The notes below the pieces were generated by a model. The model was not told the origin of the DNA. It worked only from the letters and a program-made list of their open reading frames with translations, and did not search any database. A DNA stretch of 64,000 nucleotides from Ewingella sp963519305 (lineage in GTDB: Bacteria; Pseudomonadota; Gammaproteobacteria; Enterobacterales; Enterobacteriaceae), in NCBI GenBank assembly GCA_963519305.1, contig CAUQMS010000017.1, positions 1 through 64,000 on the forward strand. Direction: 5' to 3'. The position numbers and the translations under genes were made by a program. Positions within the stretch are counted from its first letter, which is position 1; each line of letters starts with the position of its first letter. Below are positions 25,211-34,169 of the stretch, piece after piece.

Positions 25211-26944
25211 GTGACTTTGCTGACCCAACTTCGCCGCCGCAAGCCGGCTGACGGCGCTTCTCTACCGGCCGAACTTTCCCCTTTGCTGCGCCGTCTGTAT
25301 GCGTCGCGTGGCGTACAGGGCCCGCAAGAGCTGGAGCGCAGCGTGCGCGGATTGCTCGGTTATGAGCAGCTGGATGGTATTGATACCGCTGTTGAACTAT
25401 TGCAAAAAGCCCTGCGTGACCGCCTGCGGATTATGGTGGTCGGGGACTTCGATGCCGACGGTGCGACCAGTACCGCGCTGACCGTCCTCTCCCTGCGCAG
25501 CATGGGATGCAGTGAAATTAATTATCTGGTGCCGAACCGTTTTGACGACGGTTATGGCCTCAGCCCGGAAGTGGTCGAACAGGCTGCTGCCCGGGGTGCT
25601 GAGCTGATTCTGACCGTGGATAACGGTATTTCATCTCATGCAGGGGTCGATCTGGCCCACGAAAAGGGCATTCAGGTGCTGGTCACCGACCACCACTTGC
25701 CGGGTGAGACACTGCCTGCGGCTGAAGCCATCATTAACCCTAACCTACACGGCTGTGAATTTCCCTCCAAGTCGCTGGCTGGCGTTGGTGTCGCGTTCTA
25801 TCTGATGCTGGCGCTGCGGGCTGCGTTGCATAAAAACGGCTGGTTCGAAGAGAAAGGACTTCAGGTTCCTAATCTGGCCGAATGGCTGGATTTAGTGGCG
25901 CTCGGCACCGTGGCCGACGTCGTGCCACTGGATACCAATAACCGAATCCTGGTCTTTCAGGGGCTGAACCGCATTCGAGCTGGCAAATGTCGTCCCGGTA
26001 TCCGCGCGTTGCTGGAAGTTGCCAACCGCGAAGCGCGCACGCTGGGTGCCAGTGATTTAGGCTTTGCTCTGGGTCCGCGTCTGAATGCCGCTGGCCGGCT
26101 GGACGATATGTCCATCGGTGTGGCGCTGCTGCTCAGCGATGATATCGCGCAGGCCCGTGCACTGGCCCTCGATTTAGATGCTCTGAACCAGACCCGGCGC
26201 GAAATCGAGCAGGGTATGCAGGTCGAAGCGCTGGCCCTGTGTGACAAACTCGAAACCAGCAGTGATGAACTGCCTTACGGGCTGGCGATGTACCACCCCG
26301 AGTGGCATCAGGGGGTAGTGGGAATTCTGGCTTCACGTCTGAAAGAGCGTTTTAACCGGCCGGTGATTGCTTTTGCCCCTGCTGGGGATGGCATTCTCAA
26401 AGGTTCTGGGCGTTCGATTGCCGGTCTGCATATGCGCGACGCACTGGAGCGCATCGATACGCTTAATCCCGGTCTGATGATGAAATTCGGCGGGCATGCC
26501 ATGGCAGCCGGGTTGTCGCTGGAAGAGGCTAAGTTTGACGAATTCCGCGCCCGCTTTGCTGAGCTAGTGGGCGAATGGTTGGATCCTTCGCATCTGGAGG
26601 GCGTTATCTGGTCCGACGGCGAGCTGGCGGGTCAGGAGCTGACTATCGATACCGCAGAAATGCTGCGCGACGGCGGCCCGTGGGGGCAGGCTTTCCCGGA
26701 GCCGACCTTCGATGGACGGTTCCGCATACTGCAACAAAAGCTGCTCAAAGAGCGCCATCTTAAGCTGATGATCGAACCCATCGGCGGCGGACCACTGCTC
26801 GATGGCATTGCGTTTAACATCGATCCGACTTTCTGGCCGGACAGCAGCGTGCGCGAAGTTGAACTGGCGTACAGGCTGGATATTAACGAATACCGCGGCA
26901 ACCGCAGCGTTCAGTTAATCATTCAGCATTTATGGCCGAAATAA
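25211..26944 (+). CDS. recJ: Single-stranded-DNA-specific exonuclease RecJ
   Basis: DHH/DHHA1 phosphoesterase of 577 aa, the E. coli length. Motif I GDFDADGATST spans residues 78-88, the DHH motif is in VTDHHLPG, and the C-terminal DHHA1 part contains GSGRSIAGLHMRDAL and GGHAMAAGLS. RecJ degrades single-stranded DNA 5' to 3' in recombination and mismatch repair. The start codon is GTG, tightly spaced from dsbC, so expression is likely coupled. Confidence 0.96.
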   Translation: MTLLTQLRRRKPADGASLPAELSPLLRRLYASRGVQGPQELERSVRGLLGYEQLDGIDTAVELLQKALRDRLRIMVVGDFDADGATSTALTVLSLRSMGCSEINYLVPNRFDDGYGLSPEVVEQAAARGAELILTVDNGISSHAGVDLAHEKGIQVLVTDHHLPGETLPAAEAIINPNLHGCEFPSKSLAGVGVAFYLMLALRAALHKNGWFEEKGLQVPNLAEWLDLVALGTVADVVPLDTNNRILVFQGLNRIRAGKCRPGIRALLEVANREARTLGASDLGFALGPRLNAAGRLDDMSIGVALLLSDDIAQARALALDLDALNQTRREIEQGMQVEALALCDKLETSSDELPYGLAMYHPEWHQGVVGILASRLKERFNRPVIAFAPAGDGILKGSGRSIAGLHMRDALERIDTLNPGLMMKFGGHAMAAGLSLEEAKFDEFRARFAELVGEWLDPSHLEGVIWSDGELAGQELTIDTAEMLRDGGPWGQAFPEPTFDGRFRILQQKLLKERHLKLMIEPIGGGPLLDGIAFNIDPTFWPDSSVREVELAYRLDINEYRGNRSVQLIIQHLWPK

Positions 26945-27086
26945 GCCGTGTTGAATCTTGTGACGTGGTTGTATCAACGGCGCTAAAAAAACGGCAACTT
27001 GCTATAAACCCGCCGCTAATTCCGTTAGAATTGGCGGTTCGAATGGCATTGGGCCAACTCCGAATCAACGTAAGACGCGAAAAAAT

Positions 27087-28185
27087 ATGTTTGAAATTAA
27101 TCCGGTAAAAAACCGCATTCAGGACCTGACTGAGCGGACGAACGTCCTCAGGGGGTATCTTTGACTATGATGCCAAGAAAGAACGCCTCGAAGAAGTAAA
27201 CGCCGAGCTCGAACAGCCGGATGTCTGGAACGAACCTGAACGCGCACAGGCGCTGGGTAAAGAACGTTCGACGCTGGAAGCAATTGTCGAAACCATCGAC
27301 CAGCTGACCCAGGGACGTGATGACGTATCCGGCCTGCTGGAACTGGCGATTGAAGCTGACGATGAAGAGACTTTCAATGAAGCGGTAGAAGAACTCGATG
27401 TTCTGACTGGCAAGCTTGAGCAACTCGAATTCCGTCGCATGTTCTCTGGCGAATATGACAGCGCCAGTTGCTATCTGGATATCCAGGCCGGTTCCGGCGG
27501 GACAGAAGCACAGGACTGGGCCAGTATGCTGCTGCGTATGTACTTGCGTTGGGCAGAAGCCAAAGGCTTCAAAACGGAAGTGATTGAAGAGTCTGACGGC
27601 GAAGTCGCAGGCCTGAAATCCGCGACCATCAAAATTATTGGTGACTACGCCTTCGGCTGGCTGCGTACGGAAACCGGCGTTCACCGCCTGGTGCGTAAGA
27701 GCCCGTTTGACTCCGGCGGCCGTCGTCATACCTCGTTCAGCTCCGCGTTTGTGTACCCGGAAGTGGATGACGACATTGCTATCGAAATCAACCCTGCCGA
27801 TCTGCGAATCGACGTATACCGTGCGTCAGGTGCGGGTGGTCAGCACGTTAACAAAACGGAATCAGCGGTACGTATTACCCACCTTCCGACCAACATTGTG
27901 ACCCAGTGCCAGAACGACCGCTCACAGCATAAAAACAAAGATCAAGCCATGAAGCAGATGAAAGCCAAGCTTTATGAGTATGAAATGCAAAAGAAAAATG
28001 CTGATAAGCAACAGTTAGAAGACAACAAGTCTGATATTGGCTGGGGCAGCCAGATCCGTTCCTACGTGCTCGATGATGCGCGTATCAAAGATCTGCGCAC
28101 CGGTGTTGAGACGCGAAATACGCAGGCCGTTTTGGATGGCGACCTGGATAAATTCATCGAAGCAAGTTTGAAAGCCGGGTTATAA
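27087..28185 (+). CDS. prfB: Peptide chain release factor 2 (programmed +1 frameshift)
   Basis: RF2, 365 aa after frameshifting, made from 27087-27161 joined to 27163-28185. The first 25 codons end at CTT followed by an in-frame TGA at 27162-27164; skipping T 27162 continues in the +1 frame with GAC TAT GAT. The main frame carries the SPF tripeptide (KSPFDSGGRRH) that reads UGA and UAA and the GGQ motif (GAGGQHVNKTES) that triggers peptide release. The ATG at 27087 starts MFEINPV as in E. coli. lysS follows 9 bases later. Confidence 0.97.
27150..27165 (+). promoter_or_regulatory. prfB recoding site (autoregulatory frameshift)
   Basis: AGGGGG (27150-27155), an internal Shine-Dalgarno element, precedes TAT CTT TGA C with the classical spacing. 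When RF2 is scarce, slow decoding of UGA lets the ribosome slip +1 at CUU and make full-length RF2; when RF2 is abundant it terminates. Confidence 0.95.
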
Positions 28186-28194
28186 GGAACCAAC

Positions 28195-29718
28195 ATGTCT
28201 GAACAGCAACCAAAAGCGCAGGGCGCAGAGCAGGTGCCTGATCTTAACAACGAGCTGAAAGCCCGTCGTGAGAAGCTGGCCGCCTTGCGCGAAACCGGCA
28301 TCGCTTTCCCAAATGATTTCCGCCGTGACAGTATTTCTGACGAAATTCATGCCAAATACGACAGCAAAGAGAACGAAGAGCTGGAAGATTTAGGCATCGA
28401 AGTCACCGTCGGTGGCCGCATGATGACCCGCCGTATCATGGGCAAAGCCTCTTTCGTCACCTTGCAGGACGTGGGCGGCCGTATTCAGCTTTACGTTTCC
28501 CGTGACGATCTGCCGGAAGGCGTTTACAACGAGCAGTTCAAAAAGTGGGATCTGGGTGACATCCTGGGCGCACGCGGCAAGCTGTTCAAAACCAAGACCG
28601 GCGAACTGTCGATCCACTGTTCTGAACTGCGTCTGCTGACCAAAGCATTGCGTCCGTTGCCGGATAAATTTCACGGTCTTGCCGATCAGGAAACCCGCTA
28701 CCGTCAGCGTTATCTCGACCTGATTGCCAACGACGAATCACGCAAAACCTTCAAGGTGCGTTCGCAAATCATGGCCGCCATTCGTACCTTTATGGTCGAA
28801 CAGGGCTTCATGGAAGTCGAAACCCCGATGATGCAGGTGATCCCCGGTGGTGCTGCGGCGCGTCCGTTTATCACGCATCATAATGCGCTGGATATCGACA
28901 TGTACCTGCGTATCGCGCCGGAACTGTATCTGAAGCGTTTAGTGGTGGGCGGCTTTGATCGCGTATTCGAGATCAACCGTAACTTCCGTAACGAAGGCGT
29001 TTCTCCGCGTCATAACCCAGAGTTCACCATGATGGAACTCTACATGGCTTACGCGGATTACAAAGATCTGATCGAACTGACCGAATCCCTGTTCCGTACC
29101 CTGACCCAGAAAGTGCTGGGTAACACTCAGGTACAGTACGGTGATGAAGTGTTCGACTTCGGTAAGCCGTTTGAAAAGCTGACCATGACCGAAGCGATCA
29201 AAAAATACCGTCCGGAAACCGATCTGGCCGATCTGGCTGACATGGGCAAAGCGGTTGCTATCGCCGAATCCATTGGCATCAAGGTTGAGAAGAGCTGGGG
29301 CCTGGGTCGCGTAGTGACCGAGATCTTCGAAGAAGTGGCGGAAAGCCATCTGATTCAACCGACCTTCATTACTGAATACCCGGCGGAAGTATCCCCGCTG
29401 GCACGTCGTAATGATAACAACCCGGAAATCACCGACCGCTTTGAGTTCTTTATCGGCGGCCGTGAAATCGGTAACGGCTTCTCCGAGCTGAATGACGCAG
29501 AAGACCAGGCGCAGCGCTTCGCTGACCAGGCTAATGCGAAAGACGCCGGCGATGATGAAGCCATGTTCTACGACGAAGACTACGTCACTGCGCTGGAGCA
29601 CGGTTTACCGCCAACTGCAGGCCTGGGTATCGGTATCGACCGTATGGTAATGCTGTTCACTAACAGCCACACCATCCGTGACGTGATCCTGTTCCCGGCC
29701 ATGCGCCCGCAGAAATAA
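28195..29718 (+). CDS. lysS: Lysyl-tRNA synthetase
   Basis: Class II aminoacyl-tRNA synthetase of 507 aa. The N-terminal OB-fold anticodon-binding domain includes VGGRMMTRRIMGKASF and the catalytic domain shows motif 2 (FRNEGVSPRHNPEFTMME) and motif 3 (GLGIGIDRMVMLF). It charges tRNA-Lys in the cytoplasm. It lies in the conserved prfB-lysS operon with AAGGAACC before ATG and a strong terminator after it. Confidence 0.97.
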   Translation: MSEQQPKAQGAEQVPDLNNELKARREKLAALRETGIAFPNDFRRDSISDEIHAKYDSKENEELEDLGIEVTVGGRMMTRRIMGKASFVTLQDVGGRIQLYVSRDDLPEGVYNEQFKKWDLGDILGARGKLFKTKTGELSIHCSELRLLTKALRPLPDKFHGLADQETRYRQRYLDLIANDESRKTFKVRSQIMAAIRTFMVEQGFMEVETPMMQVIPGGAAARPFITHHNALDIDMYLRIAPELYLKRLVVGGFDRVFEINRNFRNEGVSPRHNPEFTMMELYMAYADYKDLIELTESLFRTLTQKVLGNTQVQYGDEVFDFGKPFEKLTMTEAIKKYRPETDLADLADMGKAVAIAESIGIKVEKSWGLGRVVTEIFEEVAESHLIQPTFITEYPAEVSPLARRNDNNPEITDRFEFFIGGREIGNGFSELNDAEDQAQRFADQANAKDAGDDEAMFYDEDYVTALEHGLPPTAGLGIGIDRMVMLFTNSHTIRDVILFPAMRPQK

Positions 29719-29738
29719 CGTTTCGTAGAGTAAATATC

Positions 29739-29769
29739 AACCGGTGCAGGTAACTGCGCCGGTTTTTTT
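29739..29769 (+). terminator. lysS terminator
   Basis: AACCGGTGCAG and CTGCGCCGGTT pair with one mismatch around GTAA, and the stem runs into eight T residues. It is a classic intrinsic terminator for prfB-lysS. Confidence 0.93.
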
Positions 29770-29887
29770 TGTCCGTTGGGCAGGATAAGAAGCCCATGGC
29801 TGCTAACTGCTTAAAACATCAGCAGTTACATGCTATCTCCGCTTGCCCGGTAGGGATAACCGGTTATAATGACTGCCGCACACCGAT

Positions 29888-29961
29888 GCGGGTGTAGTTC
29901 AATGGTAGAACGGCAGCTTCCCAAGCTGCATACGAGGGTTCGATTCCCTTCACCCGCTCCA
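29888..29961 (+). tRNA. glyU: tRNA-Gly, anticodon CCC
   Basis: 74-nt cloverleaf including encoded CCA. The acceptor arms GCGGGTG and CACCCGC pair, the D loop has AATGGTAGAA, the anticodon stem GCAGC/GCTGC carries loop TTCCCAA (anticodon CCC), and the T loop is GTTCGATTC. It decodes GGG and corresponds to glyU. No integrase or att-like duplication is seen beside it. Confidence 0.96.
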
Positions 29962-30014
29962 AAGTGTCCTCCGGCATCCTTCTCAGATATCTGTTAATTC
30001 AAAAAATTTTCCAT

Positions 30015-30482
30015 TCACACCGGTAAAACATCCAGCGGCTTTACTTCGCGCAGTACGAAGGTGGTTTGCATCTCTTTAATTCCGGGCAGGCGGCGGACGA
30101 CTTCCATGGCAAACGTTGAAAAACTGTCGAGATCTTCTGCGACCACCTGCAACATAAAATCGGCGTCTCCGGCGACGGCATAACAGGCGATCACCGGTTT
30201 CAACTCGCCGACTTGCTGTTCAAATCGCTGGGCTTCCTCTTCGTTATGACTGTCTATTTTCACCCGGATAAACGCCAGGATCCCAAGCCCGATCTTCTTG
30301 CGATCAATCTTCGCCTGATAACCTGTGATCACGCCGCTCTCTTCCAGCTGTTTGACCCGACGCCAGCAGGGTGAGGTTGCCATGCCGACGTTATCGGCCA
30401 GCTCCTGATTGGTCATCCTGCCGGTACTTTGCAGCTGACGCAGAATACGCAGGTCTGCCGGTGTTAACTTTATATCTGGCAT
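30015..30482 (-). CDS. Lrp/AsnC-family transcriptional regulator
   Basis: Regulator of 155 aa. The N-terminal HTH (DLRILRQLQSTGRMTNQELADNVGMATSPCWRRVKQLEESGVI, residues about 10-52) is followed by a RAM/ligand-binding domain ending in TTFVLREVKPL. It forms dimers or octamers and senses an amino acid in this family. It is divergent from the DUF2000 gene with a 133-base gap, suggesting it controls that gene. It is not close to E. coli Lrp or AsnC, so no symbol is given. Confidence 0.88.
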   Translation of the reverse strand: MPDIKLTPADLRILRQLQSTGRMTNQELADNVGMATSPCWRRVKQLEESGVITGYQAKIDRKKIGLGILAFIRVKIDSHNEEEAQRFEQQVGELKPVIACYAVAGDADFMLQVVAEDLDSFSTFAMEVVRRLPGIKEMQTTFVLREVKPLDVLPV

Positions 30483-30615
30483 GATTTTCCTTTTTTAGAT
30501 TTATTTTAGAAACAGATTACCAAATTCACTGCAAAAAGAGAGTGAAAAGACAGCACTTACCGGCAACCGGCGGCTATGATCTGAGGCACTTATCCGAACC
30601 CGAAAGGACGCCATC

Positions 30616-31032
30616 TTGAGCACTTCACTTCGCCTTGCCATTATCGTTAACCCCGAACTTTCCCTTGGTCTGATTGCCAATACCGCCAGTGCGCTGAGCA
30701 TCGGTCTGGGCGCCAGGTTTTCGCAGTTGGCGGCCAGCCAGTTGTCTGATTCGCAGGGCCGAACGCTTGATGTCAGTTCGAAACTGCCCGTACCTGTTTT
30801 ACAGGCCAGCCCGGAGCAAATGCGTGAAATATTACTGAAGGCCCTGACGGGGGAGGTTGAGAGAGCCATCGTGCCGTTTCCGGCTTTTGCCCGTTCGATG
30901 CACAGTTTTTATGAGTATGAGCAGGTATTCCCGCAGCGGGATTTGGCCGCAGAAACGCTGGATGGTCTGGCGCTGTGTGGTCCGGAAAAATGGGTAAAAT
31001 CCCTGACCGGGGCATTGAAGTTATTGCGCTGA
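30616..31032 (+). CDS. DUF2000 family protein
   Basis: Protein of 138 aa that matches the DUF2000 (PTH2-fold-like) family: RLAIIVNPELSLGLIANTASAL at the N-terminus and VERAIVPFPAFARSMHSFYEYEQ later. The start is TTG at 30616 with AAAGGA 7 bases upstream; no in-frame ATG fits. The function is unknown; in many genomes such genes are next to an Lrp-type regulator, as here. Confidence 0.8.
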   Translation: MSTSLRLAIIVNPELSLGLIANTASALSIGLGARFSQLAASQLSDSQGRTLDVSSKLPVPVLQASPEQMREILLKALTGEVERAIVPFPAFARSMHSFYEYEQVFPQRDLAAETLDGLALCGPEKWVKSLTGALKLLR

Positions 31033-31041
31033 AAACGGAAA

Positions 31042-31066
31042 AACGGGGCGCTGAATACGCCCCGTT
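31042..31066 (-). terminator. terminator of the amino-acid ABC operon
   Basis: AACGGGGCG and CGCCCCGTT form a 9-bp stem with a 7-nt loop. On the minus strand it is followed by TTTCCGTTTTC, which fits termination of the ABC operon ending at 31071; the DUF2000 gene ends on the other side. Confidence 0.75.
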
Positions 31067-31070
31067 AAAC

Positions 31071-31802
31071 TTAAAGGACTTTACTCAAAAACTCTTTTGT
31101 ACGCGGGTTGGTCGGGTTAGTGAACAACTGCTCCGGCGTGCCTTGTTCCTGAATAACGCCCTGATCAATAAAGACCACGCGGTCGGCCACTTCGCGGGCG
31201 AAGCCCATCTCATGGGTAACGATAACCATGGTCATGCCTTCAAGAGCGAGCTGCTTCATTACGGCCAGCACTTCGCCGACCAGTTCCGGATCAAGGGCTG
31301 AGGTAGGCTCATCAAACAAAATGATCGACGGCTCCATTGCCAGCGCACGGGCAATGGCCACACGTTGCTGCTGGCCGCCAGACAGGCTGGAGGGCCAGGC
31401 GTCAATTTTGTCGATAAGACCGACTTTTTGCAGCAGCTTTTCAGCGCGCGAAATGGCGTCAGCTTTCGATAACCCTTTCAGCGCCATCGGTGCCATGGTC
31501 AGGTTTTCCAGCACGGTCATATGCGGGAACAGGTTGAACCGCTGGAACACCATGCCGACGCCAGAACGCAGTGTATTGAGGTTGGTTTTCGGGTCATGCA
31601 CGGCAAAACCATTCACCACGACTTCGCCACCGTTAGGTTTTTCCAGCGCATTCAGGCACCGCAAAAAGGTGCTTTTGCCGGAGCCTGATGGCCCGATAAT
31701 GCACACCACCTCTTTCGGTGCGACGTCGCAGGAAATGCCGCGCAGGACGTGGGTTTCGCCAAACTGTTTCTGTAAATCCTTAACGTGAATCACTTTTGCC
31801 AA
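31071..31802 (-). CDS. Polar amino-acid ABC transporter ATPase (GlnQ/HisP type)
   Basis: ABC ATPase of 243 aa, typical for the polar amino-acid family. Walker A GPSGSGKSTFLRCLN, signature LSGGQQQRVAIARAL, Walker B IILFDEPTSALDP and switch VTHEMGFA are intact. It overlaps the permease gene by 23 bases. It energises uptake through the permease encoded upstream on the same strand. Confidence 0.93.
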   Translation of the reverse strand: MAKVIHVKDLQKQFGETHVLRGISCDVAPKEVVCIIGPSGSGKSTFLRCLNALEKPNGGEVVVNGFAVHDPKTNLNTLRSGVGMVFQRFNLFPHMTVLENLTMAPMALKGLSKADAISRAEKLLQKVGLIDKIDAWPSSLSGGQQQRVAIARALAMEPSIILFDEPTSALDPELVGEVLAVMKQLALEGMTMVIVTHEMGFAREVADRVVFIDQGVIQEQGTPEQLFTNPTNPRTKEFLSKVL

Positions 31803-32544
31803 ACCTCTTTTCCATGTGTTGAACCAGCAGCGAAAGAAGGAACGTCAGTACCCAGTAGACCAGGGAAATCGTCAGGTAGGGTTCCCAATAGGTCGCGTAG
31901 GCGCCGGAAACGGTACGCGCGGCGTAGGCCAAATCCGCGAGGCCGATAGCCGAAGCCAGGGAGGAGTCTTTAACGATGGCGATGGCGTTATTACCAAGCG
32001 GAGGCAGGATGCGGCGAAATGCCTGCGGTAAAATCACCTTACGCATGGTTTTTCCCCAACCCATACCAAGTGCCCGCGAAGCTTCCATCTGACCGTTATC
32101 GATCGACTGAATACCGGCGCGGAAAATCTCTGAAACGTAAGCACCGGCGTTGAGGGTGATGGCTACCACGCAGGAAAGAAATGCGCCGTAGTCAGAGCGC
32201 AGCGCGCGGGCAAAATCTGAGGACATCAGCCCGTGGCTGACTAAGATGCCGTCGCGCGGATTAATAAACAGCGGCACCAACGCAAAGTGAACGACCATGA
32301 TTTGCACAAACAGCGGCGTGCCGCGGAACGCACTGACGTAAACACGCACTGGCCACTGAACTGCGAAGCGCAGTATCAACTTCCACGGGCCGTCATCGGC
32401 GCGTGCCATGCGGCCTAAACCCAGCAGCAGACCCCAGGTAGTGCCTAAAATAACGCAAATAATGGTGCACTTGATGGTCATCAGCGCGCCCTGCACAAAC
32501 AGCGGGGCGTATTCGGAGATGATCTCCCAACGAAATCCGGTCAT
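31780..32544 (-). CDS. Polar amino-acid ABC transporter permease (GlnP/HisM type)
   Basis: Permease of 254 aa with about five hydrophobic segments. The family loop is seen as EASRALGMGWGKTMRKVILPQAFRRILPPLGN. A single permease gene in the operon implies a homodimer. It lies between binding-protein and ATPase genes. Confidence 0.92.
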   Translation of the reverse strand: MTGFRWEIISEYAPLFVQGALMTIKCTIICVILGTTWGLLLGLGRMARADDGPWKLILRFAVQWPVRVYVSAFRGTPLFVQIMVVHFALVPLFINPRDGILVSHGLMSSDFARALRSDYGAFLSCVVAITLNAGAYVSEIFRAGIQSIDNGQMEASRALGMGWGKTMRKVILPQAFRRILPPLGNNAIAIVKDSSLASAIGLADLAYAARTVSGAYATYWEPYLTISLVYWVLTFLLSLLVQHMEKRFGKSDSR

Positions 32545-32558
32545 ACCTTTCCCTGTAA

Positions 32559-32576
32559 AGGGGCGAGAACGCCCCT
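32559..32576 (-). terminator. intercistronic hairpin between binding-protein and permease genes
   Basis: AGGGGCG and CGCCCCT form a 7-bp stem with loop of 4. On the minus strand it is followed by TTTACAGG, so it may be a partial terminator or an mRNA-stabilising stem that lets the binding protein be made in excess over the membrane parts. Confidence 0.5.
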
Positions 32577-32625
32577 CTCTATTTTAAAAACTTTCTAATA
32601 ACGCGCGAGCAAAATGCAGCAGGTC

Positions 32626-33393
32626 TTATTGGGCTGGAAGAGCCGGCACGTTGGCATCGAACCAGTTGGCGTAGATTTTCGCGTAAGTACCGTCAGCCAC
32701 GATGGTTTTCAGCCCGGCGTTGATTTTACCCAACAGCTCGGTATTGCCTTTGGCGACCGCGATGCCGAAATACTGGCGCTGGAATTTGCTATCAGGAACC
32801 AGTTTCAGGGCTTTTTCCGGATGGGATTTAATGTAGTACTTCACTACGCCCACGTCGCCAACGGCAGCGCCGATGCCATCTTCAGACAACTCCTGTAACA
32901 GCAGCGGCGTATTGTCGAAGCGTTTGATGTCGGTACTGTTCTTACCTAATTCGTCTGAGACGACGATGTCGCCGGTGCTGGAGTTCACTACGCCGACTTT
33001 CTGGCCTTTCAGCGCAGAGACGGAATCCACTTTTGAACCTGACGGAACCACGATGGACTGTTCAGCCGGGAAGTAAGGATGCGAGAAATCCACCATCTGC
33101 TGACGTTTATCGGTAATGGTGATGCCGGAAATGATGATGTCACGGTCCCCGGAATTAAGCGTCGCAAAGATGCCTTCCCACGGTGTGTTGACCAGTTTTA
33201 TGTCAAAGTTTTCGGCTTTGGCAATGGCTTTAATAATATCAATATCAAAGCCTTCCAGCTGTTTCTGGCTGTTTTCGTATTCGAACGGACGGTAAGTGCC
33301 GCCAGAACCAACAACGTAAGTTGTCTGTGCCGCGAAGGCCGACGTAGCTAAGGAAGAGAGCAGACACCCGGCGAGAATAAAGGACTTAAACAT
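32626..33393 (-). CDS. Amino-acid ABC transporter substrate-binding protein
   Basis: SBP_bac_3 family, 255 aa. A signal peptide MFKSFILAGCLLSSLATSAFA precedes the mature AQTTYVVGSGGTYRPFEYEN; GFDIDIIKAIA and ISGITITDKRQQMVDFSHPYF are typical of lysine/arginine/ornithine, histidine and glutamine binders. The ATG at 33393 has CAGGAG 7 bases upstream; an 11-residue upward extension is excluded. ARG-box-like sites in front suggest a basic amino acid as ligand, but this is inference. Confidence 0.9.
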   Translation of the reverse strand: MFKSFILAGCLLSSLATSAFAAQTTYVVGSGGTYRPFEYENSQKQLEGFDIDIIKAIAKAENFDIKLVNTPWEGIFATLNSGDRDIIISGITITDKRQQMVDFSHPYFPAEQSIVVPSGSKVDSVSALKGQKVGVVNSSTGDIVVSDELGKNSTDIKRFDNTPLLLQELSEDGIGAAVGDVGVVKYYIKSHPEKALKLVPDSKFQRQYFGIAVAKGNTELLGKINAGLKTIVADGTYAKIYANWFDANVPALPAQ

Positions 33394-33417
33394 GGTAACT
33401 CCTGTTGTGTTTGTTAT

Positions 33418-33447
33418 TTTATGCACTTAATTTGCATAAAAATACAC
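33418..33447 (-). promoter_or_regulatory. palindrome and ARG-box-like site upstream of the amino-acid ABC operon
   Basis: TTTATGCA (33418-33425) and TGCATAAA (33433-33440) form a perfect 8-bp inverted repeat. Overlapping it, TGCATAAAAATACA (33433-33446) matches 12 of 14 positions of the ArgR half-site pair TGAATWWWWATTCA. Such tandem AT-rich boxes in this position suggest ArgR control. Position relative to a -10 element could not be fixed. Confidence 0.45.
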
Positions 33448-33708
33448 AAATTGAGGAGGTGCATCAACTAAAAACCGTCTCAGGGGGCATTATTCCTGTC
33501 GGGGGGACCGTCTGGGGGAGAGAACTCTGGCTGAATAAGTCGGGGGGGATTTGTGGGTTGTCTGTACTTAAGTCAAATTTTAAGGGGTATTCACTGAATA
33601 AAATGTGGCCGATGAAATCTGTTACGCGTTTTCAGGTACTAATGATTAACTCGATGAATAAAAAGAGTTCTTATAAGAAATGACCTGCATGGTTCTTAAG
33701 GACATAAA
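33448..33708. other. intergenic region with four long G tracts
   Basis: No gene is seen. The plus strand has runs of G: five at 33483, six at 33501, five at 33514 and seven at 33542, within 66 bases of otherwise ordinary sequence. AT-rich sequence with GTTCTTAAGGACATAAA follows and supplies the ribosome site for the exported protein at 33709. Confidence 0.6.
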
Positions 33709-34143
33709 ATGATAACGCGTTTATTTCCCTGCCTGTTTTTATTTTTCACAGCCTCAGGTTTTGCCAATTATATGCCCAGTGAATATAACGTCTGGCGCTG
33801 GGGTCATGGCTTTATTTATGGCGCCACTCAGACAGAAAAGGATGAACCCGTCTTAGTCACTATTACGGGGCCCGGTACCCAGCGGGCGGGCGTCGTCATT
33901 TCAATGGTAAGTGAAGGTGCCTGTGAAATGAAGGCTGCCGCCACATCGCTGCTCTTTAACAGCACGCCGCATCCGGTGAGTTACAGCTGTATCCCGATGG
34001 GACACGGCAGTATTGCGACCTATATTCTCAGCGATGCAGAAAAAGCCAACCGTTTTTACGCAGACCTTAAATCAGGGTTTACCGTGGTATTGGATAACCG
34101 CATCAAAGTATGGGCCACGAATATCTCCGCGCCCAAAAACTAA
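33709..34143 (+). CDS. Exported protein of unknown function
   Basis: Protein of 144 aa with a signal peptide MITRLFPCLFLFFTASGFA. The mature part has two Cys (in EGACEM and YSCIPM) that could form a disulfide and no domain I recognise. The ATG has AAGGACAT upstream. It is in a single-gene unit between the amino-acid ABC operon and the M15 peptidase gene. Secretion to the periplasm is inferred from the signal peptide only. Confidence 0.7.
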   Translation: MITRLFPCLFLFFTASGFANYMPSEYNVWRWGHGFIYGATQTEKDEPVLVTITGPGTQRAGVVISMVSEGACEMKAAATSLLFNSTPHPVSYSCIPMGHGSIATYILSDAEKANRFYADLKSGFTVVLDNRIKVWATNISAPKN

Positions 34144-34169
34144 GCAGTCTTCAGAATGGAATTGAGTTG

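Noticed and set aside
29888..29961. tRNA-Gly as a genomic-island attachment site
   Set aside because: No integrase, no direct duplication of the tRNA 3' end, and ordinary genes follow.
31228..31788. 186-aa plus-strand ORF opposite the amino-acid ABC ATPase
   Set aside because: It is an antisense shadow of a conserved ABC gene.
33483..33548. Canonical G-quadruplex in the G runs
   Set aside because: Loops are too long for a canonical quadruplex, so I report only the G-run cluster.
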